Notes: generated by a model not told the origin, from the sequence alone. 64,000 nucleotides of DNA from Cephalopachus bancanus (GCA_027257055.1 JAPVLO010000988.1:124001-188000); one strand, 5' to 3'; positions 24,285-37,300 are shown, counted from the stretch's first letter. Numbers and translations: made by a program.

Positions 24285-24775
24285 TTATTGAGCGCTTATC
24301 AAGTCAGGTAAAGTATATACCTTCTTTGACTCTGTTCTGCTAACTGGAAATAATAAAAACAACTTTCCTACCTACCTAATAGTGGTTTTGTTAAGAATAA
24401 TAATAGTAATCATCATCATATATTGAGTACTAGATATGCATCAGACATTTTACATGCATTAGTTTATTGAATTTCCTCTATCATTTTCATTTCCCTCTCT
24501 TCCTTAGGTTTCTGTTCCAACAACAACAAATTTTTCCTTCCCCTTAGAAAAACATTCCACTGTGTATACAACACAATAAACAGTTTACCACCTTTTGTTC
24601 TGAAGCAGATGGCATCTTTTCCCTGTACAGCCCCATTTAAAGATTTGGAACCTGAGGCATGGCAAGATTAAATTACTTGTTTATGTTATGTGGCTAGGGA
24701 AGAGGCAGGCTTATTTGATCCCAGGAGTGAGGCTTCAGAGTCCATGTGCTCAATTACTTAGCCATATTCTTTCCT
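24285..24775 (-). mobile_element. MIR SINE, antisense, interrupted
   Basis: Start ('attgagcgcttatcaagtcagg' and 'atattgagtactagatatgcatcagacattttacatgcattag') and end ('gatttggaacctgaggcatggcaagattaaattacttg' and 'gttatgtggctaggg') fit antisense MIR-type elements. The middle (24480-24640) is unrelated and may be an insertion or a second element boundary. Confidence 0.55.
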
Positions 24776-25895
24776 AACCTTAGGTCAATAATTGGATGTG
24801 TCATTCAACAGAAATTGGAGAAAATAGGATAGGAAAAGCAGCAGCAACTACAGCTGCCAGACTCATTTTGCACCTCCTGTGAGAGCCATTTTGTGGTTTT
24901 TCAGAAATAATTGGAGGATACTTTGAGGAAGAGTAGTTTCCCTGCTTGAGAAATTCTTTGTAATTTAAATATGAATGTAAAAAGAATCTCATTTGTATCC
25001 ACAGGTTAGGGAGGCCTGGATTGGGCTGTACAGAAATCAATGGTTTTGGATGAGAAGATTCCTAAATTTTCTATGTGAACTGATTGCTGTTCTGATTCTA
25101 TGAACACTTAACATGGCACCATAATCATTGGATGCAATAGTCTCTTACTGTCTGATTGATGAAAATAGAAGAGCTCATGTCCTAAAACCTGTATTTTCTT
25201 ACTTCCTAGTAGAAATGGGTTGTAAAGGGTACTTGGTTTTTGATGCTCCTCCTTTTGCTTTCTTCTTCTCCAGGCTAAGCAGAAGAGAATGCATCATGCA
25301 ATACCATGTGGTGCATATTTAAACATAAAACCAGGCTGTTGAGAATATGTCATGTGTTTCCAGCTAATATGGGAAATCACTTTCATCAGAAAAAAAAATC
25401 AAACTGCCCACTGGGTATTCAGCACAGTAATCATGTTGCAACCTTTTACTCCAGATGATTCAGACAGCTGTGCTGGGAACTAAACAGGAACCTTGGAGAA
25501 AACGCTGTTAAGCTACATCGCATTCCTAATGATACAGGACAGAACTTTACAAGCATAAAGCGATTTTAGGAGTTTAAGCAGGCTTTAGAACTTGGAGCAT
25601 TATGGAACAAAGAAAATCTGAACCATGATTTTTTAGATGATATAATACAGAGAAAATGCACAAAGTTCAGGTCCTTCAAATTTGTTCTAGATCCTCTTCC
25701 CTCGCTTCTCAGTGATTTTGTTTTCCAATGATCCCTTCTTTCTTTATGGCATCAGCAATCTCTCATTTACTACTGGATCATTCACATACATTTTACTGAT
25801 ATGCTCAATAATCTTCAGGATTAAACAAAAAATAATTAAATCTTTCTTGACTCCACTTCCTCCTTCTACTTTGTTTAATGGCAGAATGGTGTGTG
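24776..25895. other. No recognisable gene or repeat
   Basis: Slightly less AT-rich, with few repeat-like words. Open frames of 64-85 codons have no recognised domain. Could contain unique or conserved non-coding DNA, which needs a cross-species alignment to judge. Confidence 0.4.
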
Positions 25896-25899
25896 TGGT

Positions 25900-26253
25900 C
25901 TCCATTTATTCACAATTTGCCTTATTTTTCATTATGAAATATATTAGGTACACGGAAAGCCATAGATAATAATGTGGCATATATAACCATGCATCTACCA
26001 TACAAATTATTAACGCTTTATATAGTACTATATTTGCTCTAGATCACATTTTCTGTCTTTTCCTTTTTAAATAAACTAAACCTAAGTGATGGATTTTAAG
26101 TCAGCATATCCCTCTCGGATGTCATTCCATCCTTCATTTTCAAAAATAAACCTCAAATCAGTCACTACTGTGGTTTAGTATTAGTGTGCCCATATTTTCC
26201 CCCTATTTTTGCTGCACATATAGAGAGTCATAATGTGTATGTGGGGTGAGTAC

Positions 26254-26288
<35 letters not shown>

Positions 26289-26960
26289 ATAGCCTTACTT
26301 ATATTTGTTTATCAAACTTTTAAAATTTTGTACATGGCATCACACTACACTTAAGATTTTGCAGCTTACTATGTTTTCTCAACCTTGCATTTTTATTTTT
26401 TCTTGTTGATAAATATAGCTGTAGTTGATTTATCTTGACTATTATGTGGTACTCAATTATATAACTATATCTCAATTTAGTTATTCACTTTATTAGAAGT
26501 AATGCTAAATAATCATTCTTGCATATAATTCCTTGTGTCCATAGGTAAAGAAACTTACAGTGAACCTACAGTGAATATACTGAGTGGAATTAATGGTCAT
26601 AATTTCATTTTCATTTATCATCAGTTTATGAGTATTATAGTTTTTCCACATTTATTCTTATGTAGTGTATCAGAATAATTTTTAAATTGCTGCTCATAAA
26701 ATTACATCTATTTTTTATTTTATTTTTCTCTGATTATTGTCAAGCAACTTTTCATAAGTGTATTAAACCTACTACTTTATAAACTTCTGAATTTCCTATA
26801 CTTTTGCTGATTTTTTCTTTTGGGTTGCTTATGTTTTTAAATTCCTTTTTTACTTGAGGAAGTTGTTGATATATTCAGGATAATGAAATTTGATCAGTTG
26901 TATATACAACTTTTCCCAGTCTACATCTTCCATATTTCTTATGTATATTATCCTTTTTTT
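25900..26960 (-). mobile_element. Probable L1M LINE fragment, antisense, very degraded
   Basis: Weak matches in order to reversed L1 3' text, e.g. 'gtggtactcaattatataactatatctcaatttagttattcac' and 'tttttctctgattattgtcaagcaacttttcataagtg'. A (TG)n tract sits at 26257-26285. Confidence 0.4.
26257..26285. repeat. (TG)n microsatellite
   Basis: About 14 pure TG units. Confidence 0.95.
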
Positions 26961-27108
26961 ATTTGATAACCTTTATTAATAGTTTACTTCATGGTATGTA
27001 CAATTTCTATTTTGTTCAAGAAATTGTTTGCCTTTTGAACTTCATAATAATATTCTCCTCCATTTTCTTTTAATAGTTTAAAATTTTGCTTTTTTCCATG
27101 TAGCTTTC

Positions 27109-27384
27109 TTTTTTTTTTTGAGTTGGAGTCTCACTCTGTCGCCCAGACTGGAGTGCAGTGGCCGCTCCCGGTCACCGCAGCCTCGACCTGCTGGGCTCCG
27201 GCGATTCTTCCGCCTCAGCCTTACGAGTAGCCGGAATTACAGGCGCGCACTACCACGCCCAGCTAATTTTTGATTTATTGTAGAGATGAGGGAGGAGGGT
27301 CTCGAACCCGCGGGCTCAGGCAACCCACTCACCTCGGCCTTCCAAAGCGCGAAATTACAGGCTGAGCCACCGAGCCTGGCCCAG
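27109..27384 (-). mobile_element. Alu SINE, young subfamily, antisense, internal deletion
   Basis: Reversed Alu with 9-bp direct repeats GTAGCTTTC at 27100-27108 and 27385-27393. Has the strong B-box region (GGTCTCGAACCCGCGGGCTC, 27298-27317). About 20 bp usually found after GTAGAGATGAGG (27282-27293) are absent. Confidence 0.95.
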
Positions 27385-27453
27385 GTAGCTTTCAAATATA
27401 TCTGAAAAGGGTTTTTGTATACTGTTTTAGTGGTCTGGGTTTTTTACTTTTGT

Positions 27454-28280
<827 letters not shown>

Positions 28281-28689
28281 GACATTTTGGTTATATTAGA
28301 GCAGTCATTTAGAACAAACTTAACTTGTATTAAGAAACTTTCTTTCACAGATGATTAAACTAAACATAGAAGCCACTTGAATTTAAAAAGGCACATTTTT
28401 CCTTTCCCCACACTGCCTTCAAAAGTTTGCTTCTCCCTTGACACAGCCTTGCCTGACTGGTTTCATCTAATAAGCCATTGCTGGTGCTGGAGAAGAAACA
28501 GCTGGTTATACCAGACCACCTGATAGTCAGGAGACATGGAGAATGGTCCAAGGCTGACAAGAGTCTATCTAAAAGCCTGGTGTGGGTATTGCTCACCTCC
28601 CCTCCACCTGTGTGTACAAAGGCATTGACTGCTATAGGCCAGGACTCTGAAAACAGGGGATTGTTAAAACTGTTTTTTAAAACAATTTA

Positions 28690-29105
28690 AAGCTACCACT
28701 TTTAAATGTTGTGACTTTCCTTTCCTTCCAAATGTTGCAATTGTCTGCCCCTTCCTCTGGAAAACTGTAAAAAACAATGTTGTAAATTCCAAAATGCTAT
28801 CTTAAAATGTCAACATAACCAGGAGACTTTGATTCATGTCAGTGCTCACGTACCAGAAAATGTTAATGTAGATCTTGAGTCATGCTGAAACTGCATGTAG
28901 GCTTTTAAATCTTAACTTGGGATGGGTGAAGGACTATGAATTTTGAGTATAAATACCAGAATGAGTATGTGTTGCTTTGAGCGAGTTTTTGGTAATGATG
29001 CCAGCCTGTCTCTCTATAACCTGCTTGCAGAAATTAAACCCCCTTTTCTCCCAGTTTCTGCCAGTGGTCTTTAATTAATTGCAAGGGCTATCAGCTGGTT
29101 TGTTA
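28690..29105 (+). mobile_element. Possible LTR-like segment
   Basis: The 3' portion has the look of an LTR R-U5 (GAGTATAAATACCAG TATA-like box at 28945-28959, then CTTGCAGAAATTAAACCCCCTTTTCTCCC polyadenylation-like area). I cannot define its ends or a duplication, so this is a weak call. Confidence 0.28.
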
Positions 29106-29530
29106 AACTGGACAAAAAGAGCTCTTAGATGGGAGTAGCTTCGTGGAAAACAGCAAGTAGCCAAAAGTGGTTAGAGTGGAGTGAGAAGTAAGTGTGAGAC
29201 TAAAAGGAGATAAGGTTTAGTTTTAAGTAATTGTCCCAGTGTCTTTTACTTTATAATTAATTTTCCCCCATTGATTTGTAGTGTTACCTCCATTGCAACT
29301 TTCTTTCTGAATATATGAAGCTGTTTCTATATAAGCTTTGTTCCTTTTGTTTATTAGTGTGTTCCTATATAATTGTCACACCGCTTTATGCCTTTATAAT
29401 AAATCTCGATAAACAAAAGGATGTCTTTTTATTCTTTGAAATCATTTTCATATTCTTTATTATTATTACTACTATTATTATTATTCTTTAGTCTTACAGA
29501 ACGACTTTAGAACCAGTCTGAAAAGTTTCA
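29106..29530. other. No gene; (TTA)n-rich patch
   Basis: Includes a short imperfect (TTA)n run at about 29459-29486. No gene. Confidence 0.5.
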
Positions 29531-29537
29531 TCAAAAA

Positions 29538-29812
29538 TTTGTTGTGCCTGTAGTCTCAGCATCTTGGAAGATCAAGGTGAGAGGATTGCTTGAGCCTAGG
29601 AGTTTAAGACCAGCTTAGGCAACATAGCAAAACCTCTTCTCTATAAAAATAAAATCAATAAAATTAGTTGGGCATGGTGGTGTGTGCCTGTAGTCCCACC
29701 TACTTAGGAAGACTGAGGAGGAAGGATGGCTTCCTCCATGAATTTTGTTGAACTGTGTCATCAAGTCTGGGTGACAGAGTGAGATCCCAATTCAAAAATT
29801 TAAAAAAAAAAT
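29538..29812 (+). mobile_element. Alu SINE, old (AluJ-like)
   Basis: Diverged sense Alu: TGTGCCTGTAGTCTCAGCATCTTGG, GAGGATTGCTTGAGCCTAGGAGTTTAAGACCAGC, linker AAAAATAAAATCAATAAAATTAGTTGGGC, and CTGGGTGACAGAGTGAGATCC. The 5' end is missing and the right arm contains unusual sequence (CTTCCTCCATGAATTTTGTTGAAC). Confidence 0.85.
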
Positions 29813-30050
29813 CTGTTGGAATTTTGATTGAAAATGCATTGAAATCATTGGTTGATTTGGCAAGAGTTAGCATCATTAGCAACTGGAGTGTTTCTCTTCA
29901 TGAAGATGGTAGGTTTCCATACATATTTGTATACTTATTTGTCTTTTAATAAAGGTTTATAATTTACACCATAAATATCTTGAATCTTTTAAAGATATTT
30001 ATTCCTAAATGTGCATTGTGCCTTGTAAAAAAAACTACATTTTATGATAA

Positions 30051-30670
30051 TGTTGGGTCGCAGAACACGATACCCTAAGATACTGTGCCTTAGCATGCTA
30101 ATTACTTTGAACTGAAGGATACTAGAAAGGTCTCAGAAGAAAAATCTCTCTGACTTTCACGTATGCTCTGTCTCTATTCCTCTTTCCCCTGATGTGAGTC
30201 ACAGAAACCGGAAGTCCTCTACCAATCGTGGGACATAGAAATGAGAACTCCTCTCCCCCAAAGTAAACCATAAAACCTAGAAAGGACATTTTCTTCCTTC
30301 TCCCTTGAAGACCTTTGTTTCAGAGGGGTTCTGTCTATACCTAGGAAGAAGAAATGCTGCACAGAGAGCCCAAGATGAATCTGAACAGGCCTCACTGGGT
30401 TTCTTCAATCTATCTATTAGCATTAAATCATACCCTTTGTCCGATCACATCTCTACACAACTATGCATTCTTTATCAAATCTAAGGATAAAAATAGTTTC
30501 CCTTGAGTCTTTGGGTCTTCAATTCTGCAGGCTTTAATGTTACATAAAACTTTGTTAAATAAATGTGTTATGCTTTTCTCTTATTATCTTGTCTTTTGTT
30601 ATAGGAGTGTTGTCAGTGACCTTTGCGATTGGTGATAAAAAGGCATTCATTATACATTTTCACCCCTACA
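30051..30670 (+). mobile_element. Solo LTR of an endogenous retrovirus (ERV1-like)
   Basis: Begins TGTTGGGTCGCAGAACACG and ends ...TTTTCACCCCTACA, i.e. TG...CA. It carries an AATAAA-type signal near 30560 followed by a T-rich GTTATGCTTTTCTCTTATTATCTTGTC stretch, the usual R-U5 layout. It shares its 5' style (TGTTGG, TTTGAACTGAAG) with the LTR at 38665. No clear target-site duplication and no internal viral genes alongside. Confidence 0.6.
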
Positions 30671-30836
30671 ATTGTTTGTTAAAATTATATAGAAATGCAT
30701 GTATTTTATTATTTAATAAGCTTTATATTTAGAAGAGTAATAAATTACAAGAAAGTTAAAATATACATACAGACATCTTCTATATAAATATATAGGCTAT
30801 ATGATAATAGAATTATAGTTAAAAGAATATATGCAA

Positions 30837-31130
30837 GCCGGGCTTGGTGGCTCAGCCTATAATCTCGCGCCTTTGGGAGGCTGAGGTGAGTGGATTGCCT
30901 GAGCCCGCGGGTTCGAGACCCGCCTGGGCAACTTGGCGAGACCTCATCTCTACAATAAGTCAAAATTAGCCAAGCATGGTAGCATGCGCCAGTAGTTCCA
31001 GCTACTGGGAAGGCTGAGGCGGAAGGATCGCCGGAGCACAGCAGGTCGAGGCTGCGGTGGCCGGGAGCGGCCACTACACTCCAGTCTGGGCGACAGAGCG
31101 AGACTCCAACTCAAAAAAAAAAAAAAAAAA
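30837..31130 (+). mobile_element. Alu SINE, young subfamily
   Basis: Full-length, starts GCCGGGCTTGGTGGCTCAG, long uniform A tail. Flanked by 13-bp direct repeats AGAATATATGCAA (30824-30836) and AGAACATATGCAA (31131-31143), one mismatch. Perfect 7-bp-stem hairpin at 31057-31074 and canonical B box GGTTCGAGACC at 30910-30920. The best representative of this subfamily in the window. Confidence 0.96.
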
Positions 31131-31154
31131 AGAACATATGCAAAAATTCTTGAA

Positions 31155-31202
31155 TATTATATGGATATATATGTATATACATATATATACATATATATAT
31201 TC
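31155..31202. repeat. (TA)n-rich low-complexity tract
   Basis: Alternating ATAT/GTAT/ACAT with short self-complementary segments. Confidence 0.85.
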
Positions 31203-31239
31203 CACCACAGCTATAAAGATATAGAAGAATTTTTGTATA

Positions 31240-32500
31240 TGTTCTTTTAATTTTAATTCAGTTATAAATATTTCTAATGTCTATTATCATGTATTCTTTT
31301 GACCCTGAGATATTTGGAAGTGATTTCTAAAACTTCCAAATATGCTGACTTTATTTTTTAGGTATCTTTTTTACCTTGCTTTCTAATTATATTCTGTGGT
31401 GTTCAGAGATTGAGGTCTGTATCATATCAATACTTTGTACTATGTTGAGATATACTTTTTGATTCCTTGTATGTTAAATTTTCATAAATGTTCCATGTGT
31501 GCTTGAAAAGAATGTGTGTTTCTAAATAAATTTTATGTGCCAAATTCTATGTTTGGACATAGGAAGAAACACTTCATGTATGTTTTTCTAATATTCTATA
31601 TGCTTATTAAGTGTGTGTTAATGTTAATTTTCTTTGAAGGCTGTGCATCCACAAATTTCTTTTTTCTATCTTGTCTTTTTTTTGCTTTATATTTTTGGGC
31701 TATACTACTGCATATGCACAAGTACAATGTTGCTATAACTTCTGGAATATTTTTGTAAAAACTCATAGCGTTCCTAATGTAAGTTCTAATAATGTAACAA
31801 GCTCTGAGGTTTACTTGCTCTGATATTAATATAGACAAATCCTACATATATTGGTTTACTATTTTCTAGGCTTATCTTATTCATTTCTTTTCATCTTTCT
31901 CTCTCCTATGTTTTGGGGTATCTCTGCGACTCTGTTACTAGCAAATTTGGTCCATTTACATATGATGTAATTACTGATATATTTTAACTCATTTCTACAT
32001 TCCTATAGATCTTGTATTTTTAAAAAAATTCTCTCTCTGCTCTCTTGTGTTAATCATATTCTTTTGCTCTCCATTTTTTCTACTAATTTGGAAGTTATAC
32101 ATTCTGTTTTGATAGTGGTTGCATGAACTGTCAAATATCTCTAGACTTCTTCCCCAAATAAAATAAATTACAATAGTCTTCCTCTCTTCTTATATATTAT
32201 TCTTTAGTACTTTTATCTCTATCTTATTTAATCCTCACAAGTATCTATTATTATTAAAATTATTTTTATTATTTCATATAGGTAAATGTTTATTTAGAGA
32301 TATTTATGTATTTTGTTTCTTATGTTATATATTTTCTTATGGGCCCAATTTCTGCCTTTCTGAAGTATACAATTTTCACAATTTATTTTGAGCAAGAAGA
32401 AGTTGTTGGTAAGTAATTTTAGTCTTTTACTGAGATTATCTTCATTTTTACTCTTGGGTAATGATTTAGATGACTCTATAATTATATGTTAATATTTTAT
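31240..32500 (-). mobile_element. L1M LINE fragment, antisense (ORF2 RT region)
   Basis: Reverse of L1 ORF2, in order: 'aaaagaatgtgtgtttct', 'tctgatattaatatagacaaatcc', 'ttggtccatttacatatgatgtaattactgatat'. Strongly diverged. Confidence 0.55.
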
Positions 32501-32509
32501 CATCATCAT

Positions 32510-32800
32510 CTCCATTGCCTCAGTTTCTTCAAGTCTCTATTCAAATGTCATTTTCTTTGTGAGGTCTTTCTTAACCACTCTATTTAAACAACATATTTCC
32601 ACCACACCCCACACCATTTCTAAACTCTTAAATTAACCATTATTAACATCAGCATCCTTTGTATTTTTTACTGTTTGTCTGTCTTTCTCCACTAGAATGC
32701 AATTTTCATGAAGACTTGTACTTTTTTCTTTATGCCTGCATTCCTAAAGTTTAGAACACTGTTGTGCACAGAAAATCAACATATGGTTGTAGAATAAATG
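32510..32800 (+). mobile_element. L2 LINE 3' end, sense
   Basis: TCAAATGTCATTTTCTTTGTGAGGTCTTTCTTAACCAC, 'ctgtttgtctgtctttctccactagaatgcaattttcatgaagacttgtac' and 'ctaaagtttagaacactgttgtgcacagaaaatcaacatatggttgtagaataaatg' are the L2 3'-end boxes in order. Confidence 0.75.
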
Positions 32801-32804
32801 ACAG

Positions 32805-33720
32805 TTCTGTTTCTGCTATTGAGAAGTCTACTGTCGGTCTATTTGGCATTTCTTTTCTTTCTGGTTGATTTTATAATTTCTGACTTTGGTGTTCTGCATT
32901 TCAGTTATAGCTTATCTCTAATATATAGCTTTCCCATAGCTCTTTTATTTTCCTATAACTCCTGTTACTCTCTCTTAGAAATTTCTTTTCAGGACTTTTT
33001 GTGACTTTTAAATTTGGCAATGCGTATCTTATTGAATTCTAAAAATATCTCAATTATTATTTCTTCAAAATATTGTCTTTCCCTCATCTTTTTCTTCACT
33101 CCTTCTGGAACTTCTCTAAGATATATAGTGGATCTACTAATTCAGTTATCTGTGTCTTTTAATGCTTTTTTATGCATTCTATTTATTTGTTTCTGTATTC
33201 AAATTTGGCAGTTACCTAGGAATGGGATATGTTTTCAATTCCATGAGTTGTGTGTCTAATCTGTTGTTTACACAATCCATTTTTATTTGTACTGTGATCA
33301 CCATATTTTTCATTAAAAAAAATCAATTTGTCTATTTCAGAAACTCCCTCTTTTACATAGTGATGTTTATTCTTACATTGCGTCCTTCATTAGTATATCT
33401 TTAATTCTTTAAAACACACTTTTTAATTATTCCTATAATATTGTTTTTGAAAATCTGACCCTGCTGTTTGTTATGTCAGATGACTCATTATGGTGAATTA
33501 TTTTCTTATTCATTGTATAATTTTTCATTCTCACCTCACATTTAGTAGGTAATCTGTGACAACCTTTCATTACATAAATTGAGAGTGTGAATTCCAGAGT
33601 GACTTTCTTTTTGTGTCTTGAAAGTGCTTCATAAATATCATGGGGCATAGGCCAGCTTAAGAGGACCTGTATCATGTGTATAATACCTATTTTGATCACT
33701 GAACCACATGTGATGTAGGC
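32805..33720 (-). mobile_element. Probable L1M 5' UTR/ORF1-region fragment, antisense
   Basis: Words such as 'aatatctcaattattatttcttcaaaatattgtctttccctc' and 'ccttctggaacttctctaagatatatagtgg' parallel the better-preserved antisense L1M segment at 47430-48200 ('gcttcaaatatgtctttggctcc', 'ccttctgatattcccattacatgta'). Confidence 0.45.
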
Positions 33721-33721
33721 T

Positions 33722-35468
33722 CATATTCTTAAAGTCTTAAACACTGACAAGCTTCTTTGTTGTCTTCTGTGAGTGGACTTTATTACACTGTTTTGCTGAG
33801 ATTGTAGCCTTTGATGTTTTCAACCAGAACGTCCTAAACTTTTTACATCATGCTGCACTTAAAAAATTATAACATTTCTAAGGCACACTAAGATAAGTCC
33901 CACCACAATCTAGTTAAAAAGTTCTGTTCTCAGTTCATACAGAAGTCTCTTTTCTAATTTATTATTTTATGAATGAACAATCCCTGTCTTTTTATTATGT
34001 GAGACCATTAAAACCTTCAAATGGTATGGTTATTATAAACTACGTTCCTCCTCCTTCTCCCCACTCCTGCATCACAGGTTGGCTGCAGTGTTATCTTATG
34101 TGCTTAGATTTCTAGTTATCAGGTTTTTTGGTTATTATTTTCTGTGGTCCTTTCTGTTTCTTCTAAGACCAACTATTGTATTTAAAATAAGAATTTGTTT
34201 TATTTAATGTTTTCATGTATTTTCACTGAGAAATTGTTTGGCTGATTTTACTTTAAAATTGTTGGTACAACAAATTATTTATTCTTCAACCCACTCTAAT
34301 CTTCTTCTATCAATATCATTCCATTATAATTACTTGTACAAAGTGTAACGATTGGTTACACTAAGTTATGGCTGCAGTAGCAAACATTCTAACATTTCGG
34401 TGGCTTGTCTACAACAAACATATATTTCTTGTACATATTACATATTGGTTGCACATCAACTGAGGTGCTACACCATGTCCTCTTCACTTCAAGATTCAAG
34501 CTAAGGCAAAACCCCTATCTGGAATATTGTCATTTCTGTGGCAGAAGAAAAGGAGGAGGTATATGCTTCTGCTCACATTTGTCGTGTGAGACTATATAAT
34601 CCCACACTCCATAAGGAGGAGTTATGAAGGGACTATAATGAGAAAAAGCTAATATTTTGAACTGTAACTTCATATCCCATAATGTAAAATACTAGATTAT
34701 AAACAATCTCTGTTACTAGCTCCCAGATAAACATTTTAGTGCTCTTCTAACTCAGTTTATCATCATTATTTGACAAAGGGCCCCACTCCCTATACTCCCT
34801 ATGTCTTAAAGCAGTTTATTCACATGACTTTCCTCAGTTCACATTTTTCTGATTTTATTCTAGCAATCAAAGCATATGTGACATAACTGGTAGAATCTAA
34901 CACTGTAAAGAAAGATGACCACATTTTTAAATTCTTATATATTAAACAAAAACATAAACTTATGTTCATCATTCTAAGAAAACCATACCCAATTCTCCCT
35001 TTTATTGTTTGACCTATGAATTGAAAATAAACACGCGGTCATGTTAGTAATGTCATTCTCACTAATGCCTGACTTGGTTATTTATTTTTCTTTTAGAGAC
35101 TGAATTACTATGGGAGCAGAAATTTTTAAAGTGCTTAGCCCTATGTTAAAAGTGGTGTGAATAATTTCAATTTATCTCATTTGTTCATTTAATTTAACAG
35201 CAGGCCTTCTATTAACTGCATATTTGAAACCATCACTTAAAATGTTTATTTCTTCTGCTCCTGCAGTAAGCATAGGCCAAGGTGAGTCAAATAGTTTTAT
35301 AACCATATAAAACACAGTTTTAGAACAGTCAAAAGCTCCAGTTTATGTATCTTATTTGACCAGATGTTCAACATAGTTCTTTTATAATGCATTTTTATAA
35401 AACCATGCATTTGGAGTTTATAGGACTCATAAAGTAGTATAATTTGACATGATTTAATCACATCATCA
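33722..35468. other. No gene; unassigned sequence
   Basis: No gene seen. A block at 34340-34620 ('caaacattctaacatttcggtggcttgtctacaacaaacatatatttc') looks like an old DNA transposon or LTR, but I cannot name it. Confidence 0.45.
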
Positions 35469-35473
35469 CAAGC

Positions 35474-35902
35474 TGTCATAGCCCATTTTGTGTTGTTATA
35501 AAGAAATACCTGAGGCTGGGTAATTTATAAAGAAAAGAGGTTTATTTAGCTCACAGTTCTACAGACTGTACAGGAAGAATGATGCCCTCATCTGCTTGGC
35601 TTCTGGTGAGGACTTTTTTGCAGTGTCAAAACATGGCAGAGAAGGTCAAAGGGGAAGTGAGTACATGTAAAGAGGGACCAAACCCAAAGGCATCCAACTA
35701 GTGTTTTCCCACAAGAACCAATGTGGTCTTGCAAGAGCAAGAACTCACTATCAAGAGAATGGCACCAAGTCATTCACAAGGTATTCTCCCCCATGACCCA
35801 AACACCTCCACTAGGTCTCACCTCCAACATTACCACATTGTGGATCAAGTTTCAACATGGTATTGGAGGGAGTGGCAAACAAACTATATCCAAACTGTAG
35901 CA
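35474..35902 (-). mobile_element. Solo LTR, ERVL-MaLR (MST/THE1 type), antisense
   Basis: On the minus strand it runs from TGCTACAGTTTGGATATAGTTTG through AACATGTTGA-like and 'gaggtgagacctagtggaggtgtttgggtcatggggg' to 'cctctttataaattacccagcctcaggtatttctttataacaacac', which is the MST/THE1 LTR pattern. Ends TG...CA, flanked by a perfect 5-bp direct repeat CAAGC at 35469-35473 and 35903-35907, as expected for ERVL-class integration. No internal region, so it arose by LTR-LTR recombination. 429 bp. Confidence 0.92.
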
Positions 35903-35909
35903 CAAGCTT

Positions 35910-36480
35910 AAGAGTTTTTAAATGAAATTTTTCTAAATAAATAATTCATTGCTGGAGATTCTGACATCTCAGATAACTTCTCTGGAATATCAACAACAAA
36001 ATATTGGTTGATATCTTGAGACTGAAAACATTACTTCTCAGGAGACTATGCGATAGATAGCCTTGAAATCAAGTTTATCATCATTACCAATTAGAGTACA
36101 ATTTACCCTCTTCTTCTTTGTTTTTTATATCTCTAAAATGGAGTTGAGTTTGATGATCTCCAAAGCTTTTTACACAAGTTTCTGCTTTTAATTGCTTTAC
36201 GTGTCCAATGACTTCTACCACTATTTTTTGAAAGCTAAATCATATTTGACAATGAATGAAACTATTATTTTTCCCAAATGATATGTCTCAGATTTTCTTT
36301 CCTAATGTCACTCCCTGGTAGTCAAACTCCATGGGAACAGTATCATCACTGTGGTCTGAAAATGCCCTTCAATTGCCTAATTTACAGCCAATAGTTTGAC
36401 TGCAGAGAATGAAGCACTCTTTTCCTGAAGATGTTAGTTTTATATATTTAAAAGACTTAAGGCACAATGCACATGAGAGA
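35910..36480. other. No recognisable feature
   Basis: AT-rich. Nothing nameable. Confidence 0.5.
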
Positions 36481-36484
36481 TGGA

Positions 36485-36560
36485 ATAGTGTCATCAGATG
36501 GATATTAACCTGAATGTTAGAGGACTTTGCTCTAGTTCTGCCACTGGCTATTATGTAACT
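36485..36560 (+). mobile_element. Possible MIR SINE fragment
   Basis: GTTAGAGGACTTTGCTCTAGTTCTGCCACTGGCTATTATGTAACTCAAT resembles the 5' half of sense MIR ('ggctctgccacttactagctgtgtgacc'). Confidence 0.4.
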
Positions 36561-36564
36561 CAAT

Positions 36565-37265
36565 CAAGTCAATAAGTGCCATTAAATTGGAGGGGTACAT
36601 CATTTGGAGAAGTTTTTATTAGTTCTAAAATTATGCATAAAATTATGTATAAAGTATATCATACAGTAGCTCACATCTTTATGTTGGAAAAAGTCAAAAC
36701 AACAAAATCAGAAATGTTAAATTTAATAGAATGTTTGGACAATTTTAGACTTCTCTGGCACTTATAACTTCAGCCTTCTGGGATTTTTGAGACCCTGCAT
36801 TTTACTCATGTTTATCTCACTTAATCTTCTGGTACTTTCACAACATTTTAGTTATTTCATGCTTACATATGTAAGATAATAACTAGCATTTTATATGTTC
36901 ACTAGGAAAGACTTTTCATTTTATTTTAAAATTCTGATTGGTTTATATTCACTTAGATCTTCTTTCATTTTTGTTTAGACTTTATAATAAACTGTTTAGA
37001 TTGCTTTGATTGGGATAAGCCATAAATTTTATCTGAATCTGGTAAGCAAGTTTAGACCAGCTGTGAACTGATTAGCTCTCAACATTATGCCTCCCTCACA
37101 GCTGCCTGTGATGGGGGCACATCTGTAATTATGGTTAGTGATAAGGTGAAGGTAGAGAATTGTTAGGGAATTTTCAGACTTTATGAGGATGTCTGATGAA
37201 GTTATTTCCTGCAGAAGCTTAAAAATGATAAATGTCAGGAAATGTGTGATGACTGAATAGAAATA
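36565..37265. other. No recognisable feature
   Basis: AT-rich. No gene or nameable repeat. Confidence 0.5.
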
Positions 37266-37266
37266 T

Positions 37267-37300
37267 TATGTATATCCACATATACATGTGGATATACATA
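37267..37300. repeat. 34-bp inverted repeat (perfect 14-bp arms)
   Basis: Arms TATGTATATCCACA (37267-37280) and TGTGGATATACATA (37287-37300) are exact reverse complements around the 6-nt loop TATACA. Confidence 0.95.
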
